A stretch of 52,964 nucleotides of DNA from Pelosinus fermentans (lineage in GTDB: Bacteria > Bacillota > Negativicutes > DSM-13327): NCBI GenBank assembly GCA_002434245.1, contig DJJR01000075.1:1-52964 (forward strand), written 5' to 3'. The notes below the pieces were generated by a model. That model ran no database searches. It worked only from the letters and a program-made list of their open reading frames with translations, and was not told the DNA's origin. This document shows positions 1-6,759 of this stretch, one piece after another (positions within the stretch are counted from its first letter, which is position 1; the number at the start of each line of letters is the position of its first letter). A program made the translations under genes and the position numbers.

Positions 1-118
1 ACTCCAAAACGAGTACCGCACATCTGGCTTATTTTAACCTTACTTACATTGTTTAGTTTTCAAGGAACACATTCGATAAAGATCTTAAAAAATAACAATT
101 ATGCCGCTCCAAGCGACC
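1..118 (-). other. Leader of a leftward rRNA operon (partial; 16S gene lies outside the window)
   Basis: Read leftward, this stretch follows two strong promoters and contains, at about 72-48, a segment beginning GTTCCTTGAAAACTAAAC. That closely resembles the boxA-like sequence found just before 16S rRNA in Firmicutes rrn leaders. No rRNA gene body is visible, so the 16S gene is inferred to start left of position 1. No ORF is present. A different stable-RNA operon is possible. Confidence 0.6.
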
Positions 119-124
119 TCATTG

Positions 125-153
125 ATTTTAACATCTTTACATAAGTATGTCAA
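125..153 (-). promoter_or_regulatory. rrn promoter P2
   Basis: The minus strand reads TTGACA (153-148), a 17-nt spacer, then TAAAAT (130-125). This is close to the ideal vegetative sigma factor consensus. Transcription should start near 118 and run leftward into the rRNA leader. It lies downstream of a second promoter, which is the usual tandem arrangement for rRNA operons. Confidence 0.75.
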
Positions 154-184
154 CTTTTTTATTGTAAATTGATGACTTGTCTAT

Positions 185-212
185 ATTATCATATCTCAAA
201 AAGGTCTGTCAA
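185..212 (-). promoter_or_regulatory. rrn promoter P1
   Basis: The minus strand reads TTGACA (212-207), a 16-nt spacer, then GATAAT (190-185). It is the upstream member of a tandem pair about 60 bp apart that drives leftward transcription out of the window. It sits just after the yunB stop codon. Confidence 0.6.
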
Positions 213-244
213 TGCTCTATCTTCTTTTCCATTTAATTATCTCT

Positions 245-922
245 TTATTCATGTTTTTCATTTTCACTTAGATTATTGGGAAATGGAAACGGAAATTGTA
301 CATATGTATTTGGGACATCCCCAACAACAACATATTCGGCAATTGGCATTTGCGTATCTACACTTATACTTTTACTAACTAGAGGTACTACAATTCTAAT
401 TTGTGTAGTAGCAATAAGATATATCATATGCCTAGTTTGATTAATACCTGCTTGTTCAAATTTATCAATTACTTTTATCTGAACAGTACCTACAGGAATT
501 ACAGTAACAGTAATATTAGGTCCCATACTAGCTAATAATTGGCTCCCGAAGATCTGTCCCATTGGTATATTAATCTGTTCTTCACTAATCTCTTTTAATT
601 TATCTTGCACTTTAATAGTAGTATCAGCAGCAATTTTATTGAACTCCATGGTATTAGGCTGTATAAGTACTACACGTCCCCGACTATCTAATGTAACATT
701 CATTAATGTTTGCGGGTCAATATTTAAGTTCGCCCTGTCACTAATAACCTGGTTAATGGATTGCGTCGCAATGAAAGTTGCTTTTGTTTCGGCTATAGCC
801 AATAAGGTAGGTTTTAAATGTGTTTCCATTATCCAGAAGGTGCCTATTATAATGATACATAATAGAATAGACACTAGCACAATGGATGGCACTCTTCGCC
901 TCTTCCCTACGGAAAATCTCAT
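245..922 (-). CDS. yunB: Sporulation protein YunB
   Basis: This 225-residue protein has a basic start (MRFSVGKRRR), one membrane segment at about residues 13-32, and an extracytoplasmic region that matches the YunB family as I know it. In Bacillus subtilis YunB is a mother-cell sporulation protein needed for normal spores; its biochemical activity is not known. The ATG is preceded by AGGAGGG at good spacing. The gene is transcribed away from tyrS, and the two starts share an intergenic region of about 340 bp. The length is slightly below the Bacillus homologue. No terminator is visible before the rRNA promoters. Assignment rests on overall sequence pattern, not a catalytic motif. Confidence 0.8.
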   Translation of the reverse strand: MRFSVGKRRRVPSIVLVSILLCIIIIGTFWIMETHLKPTLLAIAETKATFIATQSINQVISDRANLNIDPQTLMNVTLDSRGRVVLIQPNTMEFNKIAADTTIKVQDKLKEISEEQINIPMGQIFGSQLLASMGPNITVTVIPVGTVQIKVIDKFEQAGINQTRHMIYLIATTQIRIVVPLVSKSISVDTQMPIAEYVVVGDVPNTYVQFPFPFPNNLSENEKHE

Positions 923-1085
923 GATTACCCTCCTAGTCCAGTATATACCTCAGTATATGGCCTTTCCTCTTATGATGTACCACTCTTTAGCATATTTTTA
1001 TACCTAGTTCTTAATAGCGATATCTATTATATATACTAAATTCCTGATTAAGCTTCACTTACATAGCTGCAAACCATGGATCACA

Positions 1086-1114
1086 TTGACATTTGTGGCG
1101 TATCCTGCTATATT
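1086..1114 (+). promoter_or_regulatory. Probable tyrS promoter
   Basis: TTGACA (1086-1091), a 17-nt spacer and TATATT (1109-1114) form a good vegetative promoter on the plus strand. It would start transcripts near 1121, only about 45 nt before the T-box motif. The rest of the yunB-tyrS gap (923-1085) holds no ORF and no other motif I can name. Confidence 0.55.
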
Positions 1115-1120
1115 ACAGTT

Positions 1121-1213
1121 AGTATTTGACATGAAAATAAACAAGCTGTTTTAGCTAGCAACTTGAATGGTACCGCGGGTTGTACCCGTCCTTAACCAGG
1201 GCGGTTTTTATTT
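1121..1213 (+). promoter_or_regulatory. T-box leader of tyrS (apparently lacking Stem I)
   Basis: The T-box core AATGGTACCGCGGG is at 1166-1179. It is followed by a GC-rich hairpin (CCGTCCT / AGGGCGG, about 1186-1205) and a T-run, giving an intrinsic terminator. T-boxes read uncharged tRNA and let transcription continue, here presumably sensing tRNA-Tyr. Unlike the pheS, thrS and leuA leaders in this window, I cannot find the long Stem I with an AGTA box and a specifier codon. Confidence 0.7.
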
Positions 1214-1258
1214 TTACCTGTTGATAATTTTGGAAACATGAGGAGGCTTCTCAAACTA

Positions 1259-2479
1259 ATGACTGTACTTGATATCCTCAAAGAGCGAGGCTTTATTCAA
1301 CAACTTACCCATGAAGATGAAATAATCGAGCTCTTCGAAAAAGAAAAAATCACCTTTTATATTGGTTTTGATCCAACCGCTGACAGCTTACATGTCGGTC
1401 ATTTTCTTGGAATGATGGTAATGGCACACATGCAAAAAGCCGGACATCGTCCAGTCTGCTTAATTGGCGGAGGAACGACGATGGTAGGTGATCCTTCTGG
1501 TAAGACTGATATGCGCAAAATGATGACCCAAGAAGATATTGTCTATAACGGCGAACGTTTTAAAAAACAAATGCAGCGCTTCATTGATTTCTCGGAAGAC
1601 AAAGCATTACTGGTCAATAATGCAGATTGGCTTCTTAAACTGAACTATATCGAATTTTTAAGAGATATTGGCGCACACTTTTCAGTCAATCGTATGCTGA
1701 CTGCCGAATGTTTTAAACAAAGGCTAGATAAGGGATTATCCTTCCTAGAATTTAATTATATGTTGATGCAGGCCTATGATTTCTTAGAGCTCAACCGTCA
1801 GTATAACTGCATTATGCAAATGGGCGGAGATGATCAGTGGTCCAATATCCTGGCTGGAGCGGATCTCATAAGACGTAAAGAAAGCAAACCAGCATACGGA
1901 TTAACCTTCACCTTGTTAACCACTAGTGATGGGCGGAAAATGGGCAAAACGGAAAAAGGTGCTTTATGGCTGGATGCTGAAAAGACCTCACCTTACACAT
2001 TTTATCAATACTGGCGTAATATAGATGATGCGGATGTAGAAAAATGTCTGGCACTTCTAACCTTTATGCCAATGAATGAGGTTCGAAAGTTGGGTGCCCT
2101 TAAAGATAAAGAAATTAATATTGCAAAAAAAGTACTGGCCTTTGAAGTGACAAAGCTCATTCACGGTGCAGAGGAAGCTGAAAAAGCTCAGCAAGCAGCA
2201 GAAGCATTATTCAATGGAGCTGGCGCACTACATAATGTTCCAACCGTATCAATTACTTCTAATATGATGGGCATGAAAGTCCTTGACATTCTTGCAGCTA
2301 CTAAAATAGTGCCTTCTAAAAGCGAAGGAAGAAGATTGATACAGCAAGGTGGTCTTTATATTGGCGACACGAAAGTAACCGACCTAGACTTAACACTCAC
2401 TGATGATCTATTTGAAAATAAAAGTTTATTAGTTCGTAAAGGTAAAAAAAATTATCACCGCATTGTTGTAACCCTTTAA
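1259..2479 (+). CDS. tyrS: Tyrosyl-tRNA synthetase
   Basis: Charges tRNA-Tyr with tyrosine in the cytoplasm. The 406-residue protein has the class I signature HVGH at residues 45-48 (a HIGH variant), KMGKT in place of KMSKS in the middle, and a C-terminal S4-like RNA-binding domain with [11 protein letters not shown] and LLVRKGKK. Length is normal for the TyrZ/TyrS2 branch, which has an HVGH/KMGKT-type signature. An ATG at 1238 is also in frame. I chose 1259 because AGGAGG at 1241-1246 lies inside the longer version and the shorter start [11 protein letters not shown] fits the family. A T-box leader lies upstream and an intrinsic terminator follows at 2524-2555. Confidence 0.95.
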   Translation: MTVLDILKERGFIQQLTHEDEIIELFEKEKITFYIGFDPTADSLHVGHFLGMMVMAHMQKAGHRPVCLIGGGTTMVGDPSGKTDMRKMMTQEDIVYNGERFKKQMQRFIDFSEDKALLVNNADWLLKLNYIEFLRDIGAHFSVNRMLTAECFKQRLDKGLSFLEFNYMLMQAYDFLELNRQYNCIMQMGGDDQWSNILAGADLIRRKESKPAYGLTFTLLTTSDGRKMGKTEKGALWLDAEKTSPYTFYQYWRNIDDADVEKCLALLTFMPMNEVRKLGALKDKEINIAKKVLAFEVTKLIHGAEEAEKAQQAAEALFNGAGALHNVPTVSITSNMMGMKVLDILAATKIVPSKSEGRRLIQQGGLYIGDTKVTDLDLTLTDDLFENKSLLVRKGKKNYHRIVVTL

Positions 2480-2523
2480 AGATTTTAGCTACTTCTCTAT
2501 TATTTTACTGATTAAGTACTATA

Positions 2524-2555
2524 AAAATGACACCAGCTATTGGTGTCATTTTAGC
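2524..2555 (+). terminator. Intrinsic terminator after tyrS
   Basis: A 12-bp perfect stem (AAAATGACACCA with its complement at 2541-2552) encloses the loop GCTA and ends in a T-rich tail. It lies 45 bp after the tyrS stop and separates tyrS from the penicillin-binding protein gene. Confidence 0.85.
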
Positions 2556-2621
2556 TTATAGACAAAAATGATATTATTTATGTTATAATAATTAGCGTAC
2601 TCAATACTAAGGAGGTTGCCA

Positions 2622-4739
2622 ATGAACAAGGAGCGAAGCGATAGCCCTAAAGATGGCCGTCGTTCTTCTAAAAATGGTAATTCAAAACTAACGGTTATAA
2701 TTCTAATTGTATTTATTGTAATGATCACAGGTGCTGGACTTGGCTTTTTAACAGCAAGCATTCACACCATGCCAAGTCTGAAAGACGAGATTAGACCTGC
2801 TGCGTCTTCACAAATTTATGATGTAAATGGGAAATTAATTAATACAGTTCATTCTGTAGAAAATCGCGTTCCCGTTTCTATTAATAAGATTCCTAAAAAT
2901 TTACAAAACGCCTTCGTAGCTGCTGAAGATGCACGTTTTTATCAACACATAGGTATTGATCCTCGTGGTATTTTGCGGGCAGTCTGGTCAAATATAAGCG
3001 ATCGAGGCGTTTCTGAAGGCGGCAGTACCATTACGCAGCAATTAGCCAAAAATGCGTTACTGTCCCAAGAACGCACATTAAAACGTAAAATACAAGAAGC
3101 AATCCTAGCTCTGCAAATTGAACGTCAATACAGTAAAAATGAAATATTAGAGCTCTATTTAAACCAAATATATTTTGGACAAGGAGCTTACGGAGTGCAA
3201 TCTGCATCCATTGTTTATTTCAATAAAAATGTTGAAGATTTAACATTAGCAGAATGTGCAATGTTAGCAGGAATCCCAAAAAGTCCAAATTATTATTCAC
3301 CTTTTAATAACTTAAAAGCTGCAACAGAACGACAAGCTACAGTACTTGACCAAATGGTTAAATATGAATTTATTGATTCGTCAACTGCTGTACAAGCTAA
3401 GAATGCCAAACTTCGCTTGGCAATCCGCTCATCCCAAACAGATACTGCAGATCAGACAGCGAGCTATTTTATTGATTATGTTACGCAATATCTGATTGAC
3501 AGATATGGTGCTGATGCGGTGTATAAAGATGGACTTAAAGTTTATACCACATTAGATCTCGATATGCAGGAAGCGGCGGAAGAAGCCATGAAAAAGCTTC
3601 CTAGCATACGTACTGATAGTAATGGTTTGCAACAACCACAAGGAGCCCTCGTTGCGATTGAACCGCGTACAGGTTATATCAAAGCAATGGTTGGCGGTCG
3701 AGGCAATGACCAATTTAATCGTGCGGTTTTAGCTGAACGTCAGCCTGGTTCAGCATTCAAGCCTTTCATTTACTTAGCTGCTTTAGAGGGAGGAATGACT
3801 CCTTCATCTATGATTGACGATAGTAAAATCAGCTTTGGCAATTGGTCTCCGATGAATTATGATGAGAAGTTCCATGGATCGGTTTCCTTGCGTACAGCAC
3901 TTGAACAATCTCTTAATGTACCAACTGTAAAGATTGCTAATCAGACAGGTGTTGATAAACCATTATATTATGCTCAGCAAATGGGGATTTCCACGCTAGT
4001 TTTACAGGGTTCTGTTAATGATCGTAATTTAGCAATGTCTCTCGGAGGTCTTACACGAGGTGTCACACCGCTAGAAATTGCCAGTGCATATGGAGTCTTG
4101 GCTAACCAAGGTGTACATGTAGATCCTATAACAGTCATTAAAGTTATTGATCGCAATGGTAAGACGCTAGAGCAAGTCACTCCAAAGGAAAAAGCAGTTT
4201 TGAATGAACGTTCAGCATATATTCTTACTGATATGTTACGTGGCGTTATTAATAATGGTACTGGTGCAGCAGCAAACATCGGACGCCCCGCCGCTGGGAA
4301 AACAGGTACAACCAGTGATTATAAAGATGCATGGTTTGTTGGTTTTACACCTGATTTGGTAGCTTCAGTATGGATTGGTTATGACGCTGATGGATACTTA
4401 AACGGTATAACCGGAGGAGGTCTCCCCGCTACCATTTGGAAATCTTTTATGCAAAAATCTTTAGTAAAAATACCCTCTCGGGATTTCATTCGCCCTAACG
4501 GCATCGTAATTGAACCTAACCCAACTCCTGTACTTACGGAACAGCCTGCCGATGGTAAGCAACCTGCAAATCCATTAACACCCGATGGTAAAAATCCAAA
4601 AACACCAACTCAACAAGATGATGACTCGCGGCCAGTTGATAAAACCCTTCCTCCTCCACCTGTCAAATCTGATAAAAACACCGCCCCGCCTCCACCACCG
4701 AAAAAAACAACGGAGGCAGATAAAAAAAATAATCCTTAA
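2622..4739 (+). CDS. Class A penicillin-binding protein (PBP1A family)
   Basis: This bifunctional peptidoglycan synthase polymerises lipid II and cross-links the strands outside the membrane. The 705-residue protein has one N-terminal membrane anchor (about 22-46). A GT51 glycosyltransferase domain follows with EDARFYQHIGIDPRG, GGSTITQQLAKN and ERQYSKNEILELYLNQIYFG. The transpeptidase domain has the catalytic SAFK (SxxK), an SLN motif and KTGTT (KTG). The tail from about residue 640 is rich in Pro, Lys and Asp, as in many Firmicutes homologues. The ATG at 2622 has AAGGAGG 6 bp upstream; an in-frame TTG at 2616 overlaps that site and was rejected. A strong terminator follows at 4741-4777. The gene symbol (pbpF, ponA or mrcA) cannot be settled. 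Confidence 0.93.
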   Translation: MNKERSDSPKDGRRSSKNGNSKLTVIILIVFIVMITGAGLGFLTASIHTMPSLKDEIRPAASSQIYDVNGKLINTVHSVENRVPVSINKIPKNLQNAFVAAEDARFYQHIGIDPRGILRAVWSNISDRGVSEGGSTITQQLAKNALLSQERTLKRKIQEAILALQIERQYSKNEILELYLNQIYFGQGAYGVQSASIVYFNKNVEDLTLAECAMLAGIPKSPNYYSPFNNLKAATERQATVLDQMVKYEFIDSSTAVQAKNAKLRLAIRSSQTDTADQTASYFIDYVTQYLIDRYGADAVYKDGLKVYTTLDLDMQEAAEEAMKKLPSIRTDSNGLQQPQGALVAIEPRTGYIKAMVGGRGNDQFNRAVLAERQPGSAFKPFIYLAALEGGMTPSSMIDDSKISFGNWSPMNYDEKFHGSVSLRTALEQSLNVPTVKIANQTGVDKPLYYAQQMGISTLVLQGSVNDRNLAMSLGGLTRGVTPLEIASAYGVLANQGVHVDPITVIKVIDRNGKTLEQVTPKEKAVLNERSAYILTDMLRGVINNGTGAAANIGRPAAGKTGTTSDYKDAWFVGFTPDLVASVWIGYDADGYLNGITGGGLPATIWKSFMQKSLVKIPSRDFIRPNGIVIEPNPTPVLTEQPADGKQPANPLTPDGKNPKTPTQQDDDSRPVDKTLPPPPVKSDKNTAPPPPPKKTTEADKKNNP

Positions 4740-4740
4740 A

Positions 4741-4777
4741 TATAAAAAACACGCGTAATTTACGCGTGTTTTTTATA
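4741..4777 (+). terminator. Intrinsic terminator after the PBP gene
   Basis: A 17-bp perfect inverted repeat (arms 4741-4757 and 4761-4777, core ACACGCGTA, loop ATT) is A-rich on the left and T-rich on the right. It can end transcription in either direction and so also shields the leftward small gene at 4909-5010. Confidence 0.85.
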
Positions 4778-4908
4778 TTTCTGCATATACATTAATATAA
4801 ACTATAAACAAGTAGACGAGTCATCATGCCAACTCCGCCATTCAATCCACCAAATTAACGTCCGCATTACTACGTGTTCCCTTTAGAATAAGTAAGATAT
4901 TATTTATA

Positions 4909-5010
4909 TTATGAGAAACTACAATCATCATTGTTAAAGCAAAAGAGTAAAAGGATGATAATGATAATCCACCAAGATTGACCTCCACCAAAACCATAAC
5001 CTCTTGCCAT
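4909..5010 (-). CDS. YjcZ-like sporulation microprotein (33 aa)
   Basis: This very small gene has a Gly/aromatic-rich start (MARGYGFGGGQSWW), a hydrophobic run of Ile/Leu at residues 15-23 and a short polar end containing C24, C30 and paired Asn/Asp. TAAGGAGG lies 7-8 bp before the ATG, which is strong support for such a short ORF. The Gly/Tyr-rich head followed by a single membrane helix is the pattern of YjcZ/YhcM-type small spore proteins in Firmicutes. The family link is by pattern only. It sits alone on the minus strand between convergent and divergent neighbours. Function is unknown. Confidence 0.6.
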   Translation of the reverse strand: MARGYGFGGGQSWWIIIIILLLFCFNNDDCSFS

Positions 5011-5158
5011 TACGTATTACCTCCTTAAATATAACATTTAAAGAGCAACTACCTAAATATCTGTCCTTATTATTTAAGTATTGCCCCCCCCTTCTAGTTC
5101 AATATATGGAGGTACCTTTAAAAGTGTTACTCAACCTACTTAGTTTTTTAATTAAATT

Positions 5159-5563
5159 TTATTCTAATATCCGTCGAATGCTTTTAGGAAATTCTGAAAC
5201 CATCTTCATTGACTGCATACCACTATTAACTAACTCAGTAATGTTACGCACCTTGTCAATGGTCGTCGACATTCCATCTATCCTTCTATCCATTTGCATG
5301 TCTTCGGAAGTTAAACTTAATAAAATAACCATGAGCTGCAAATTAAAATTAGGGTTCTTTAAGATCTGGCCAAATCCACTCATAGGATTGACTGGTCTGG
5401 CTTTCTTTACTTTCTTATCTTCTCGTTCTTCATCTTGCATTTTGATTTGCTTTGTATCTTTCACTTTTTCAACGATTTTCTCCTCAGTCATCATCATTTC
5501 AACATCCTTACTTTCTTGCGCAACCGACCTTTTGTAGTTTTTATAATGTCTCCGAAAGCGCAT
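5159..5563 (-). CDS. Hypothetical protein, highly charged (134 aa)
   Basis: I do not recognise this protein. The N-terminal half (about residues 1-55) is Lys/Glu/Asp-rich and probably helical or coiled, with runs such as EEKIVEKVKDTKQIKMQDEE. The second half, from MSGFGQILKNPNFNLQLM, is less charged and could fold as helices. There is no signal peptide or membrane segment. A GTG at 5572 is in frame, but the ATG at 5563 has AAGGGG at proper spacing and was chosen. The gene lies between a YjcZ-like microprotein and the YbaB-like gene, among sporulation-associated genes, which hints at a lineage-specific spore or cell-surface role without showing one. Confidence 0.6.
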   Translation of the reverse strand: MRFRRHYKNYKRSVAQESKDVEMMMTEEKIVEKVKDTKQIKMQDEEREDKKVKKARPVNPMSGFGQILKNPNFNLQLMVILLSLTSEDMQMDRRIDGMSTTIDKVRNITELVNSGMQSMKMVSEFPKSIRRILE

Positions 5564-5766
5564 CACTCTCACCCCTTATTCAATCAATAAGTGATATTTA
5601 ATCTAATATATGATGCAATCTTACAATTGGCTATTATTGATACACACAAATTTATATTTTTGCATAAATTATAATGCTATAATTGACTTCGTTTTTTGGC
5701 TGAATTGATTTTATAATAAAATGAGTGACCATTCATTGGATAAAATAAGAGCGGAGGCGATTTTCT

Positions 5767-6087
5767 ATGTGGGAAAATTTAGGAAACATGATGGAAATGG
5801 TAAAAAAAATTCAACAAAATGTTGATAATGCACAAGATCAGTTAAAAGCACAACGTGTGGAGGTTTCAAGTGGTGATGTAATAAAACTAACCCTTAATGG
5901 ACAACAAGAATTATTATCAATAGAAATCAATCCAAAATATTTATCTGTTGATAATGCAACATTATTACAAGACTTATTAGTTGCAACCATAAACAACGGA
6001 CTTACCAAGTCCCGCGAACTGCATCAAACTGCAATGTGCAAATTAACTGGCGATCTCAATCTTCCCAAAATTCCTGGACTATTTTAA
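5767..6087 (+). CDS. YbaB/EbfC-type nucleoid-associated protein
   Basis: This 106-residue protein looks like the YbaB/EbfC DNA-binding family. It has an N-terminal amphipathic helix (MWENLGNMMEMVKKIQQNVDNAQ), a central segment with GDVIKLTLNGQQELLSIEINPKYL matching the family's beta core, and a C-terminal helix. Family members form dimers that bind DNA with little sequence preference. The usual ybaB lies between dnaX and recR. This gene instead stands next to an unknown Gly-rich gene 12 bp downstream, with a likely shared transcript, so it may be a specialised paralogue. GGAGG precedes the ATG. The chromosomal dnaX-recR copy is not in this window. Confidence 0.75.
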   Translation: MWENLGNMMEMVKKIQQNVDNAQDQLKAQRVEVSSGDVIKLTLNGQQELLSIEINPKYLSVDNATLLQDLLVATINNGLTKSRELHQTAMCKLTGDLNLPKIPGLF

Positions 6088-6099
6088 GGAGGACACTTT

Positions 6100-6684
6100 A
6101 TGCCGAACGAAAATCCTAATACGCTGTTACAATCCATAGCACACATGATTGATAACGTAGCGAATGAGGGTACCGGCTATGATAACCTCATTCATATTTT
6201 GTCACTGCTTTGTATTCTACATATACTAAACCGTACACAACCTCTGACGGCAGCACCTGTTATTCAAAATTCATCTGCAATTACTACTAATAATACTACT
6301 AATCCATTACATAAACTTTTAGGAGAGCTTACAAAGGGTGGTGGCAGTGGTGATGGAGGAGGAGGAGGGCCTTCTCCTGATATGCTCATGACTTTATTAC
6401 CTCTACTAAATAACCCACAAATTAAGTCAAAACTCAACCCCGCTAACATCTCATCTATTTTAGGTGTTTTAGGTAATTTGGGCGGTGGAGGAAATAACGA
6501 TAAACAAGAAGGAAGTAAAACGGAAAAATCAGAAAAAAAAGATCCACCAGCGGCGGCTGTCACTTCTTCCTTAGCGAATTCCTCAATTGCATCCCCCCCT
6601 TTAGATCCATATGTCTCTGACAAAAAAGATTTAGGTCGCTCTTTAAACTGGAAAACTACATTTGAAAATGAGAAAGAGGTGTGA
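6100..6684 (+). CDS. Hypothetical Gly-rich protein, linked to the YbaB-like gene
   Basis: I do not recognise this 194-residue protein. It has a hydrophobic stretch at about residues 28-45 (LIHILSLLCILHIL), then Thr/Asn-rich sequence, a Gly run near residue 80, and two helical segments rich in Leu (SPDMLMTLLPLLNN; ISSILGVLGNLGGGG). A Lys/Glu-rich linker and a polar tail follow. The alternation of short Leu-rich helices with Gly linkers resembles small Firmicutes spore or surface proteins, but that is impression only. GGAGG lies before the ATG. The gene begins 12 bp after the YbaB-like stop, so the two are probably co-transcribed. Its stop codon falls inside the stem of a terminator. Confidence 0.6.
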   Translation: MPNENPNTLLQSIAHMIDNVANEGTGYDNLIHILSLLCILHILNRTQPLTAAPVIQNSSAITTNNTTNPLHKLLGELTKGGGSGDGGGGGPSPDMLMTLLPLLNNPQIKSKLNPANISSILGVLGNLGGGGNNDKQEGSKTEKSEKKDPPAAAVTSSLANSSIASPPLDPYVSDKKDLGRSLNWKTTFENEKEV

Positions 6685-6705
6685 GAATTCAACTCACACC
6701 TCTTT
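6673..6705 (+). terminator. Intrinsic terminator overlapping the stop codon of the Gly-rich gene
   Basis: A perfect 13-bp stem (AAAGAGGTGTGAG and its complement, loop AATTCAA) contains the TGA stop at 6682-6684 in its left arm. It lies between this gene and the convergent mutS2, and may serve both directions. Confidence 0.8.
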
Positions 6706-6759
6706 ACTCTTGCTATTAAATAGTTAAAAGATCGCTCTTTTTTATAACTATGCTTTTTT

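Noticed and set aside
1238..1258. Upstream ATG of tyrS as the true start
   Set aside because: It would place AGGAGG inside the coding region and adds seven residues not found in the family.
5004..5537. Plus-strand ORF of 177 codons opposite the charged hypothetical gene
   Set aside because: It starts inside the small-gene region without a ribosome-binding site. The minus-strand frame has a better start and a protein-like charged composition. Its Leu/Ser/Ile-rich product is typical of an antisense shadow.
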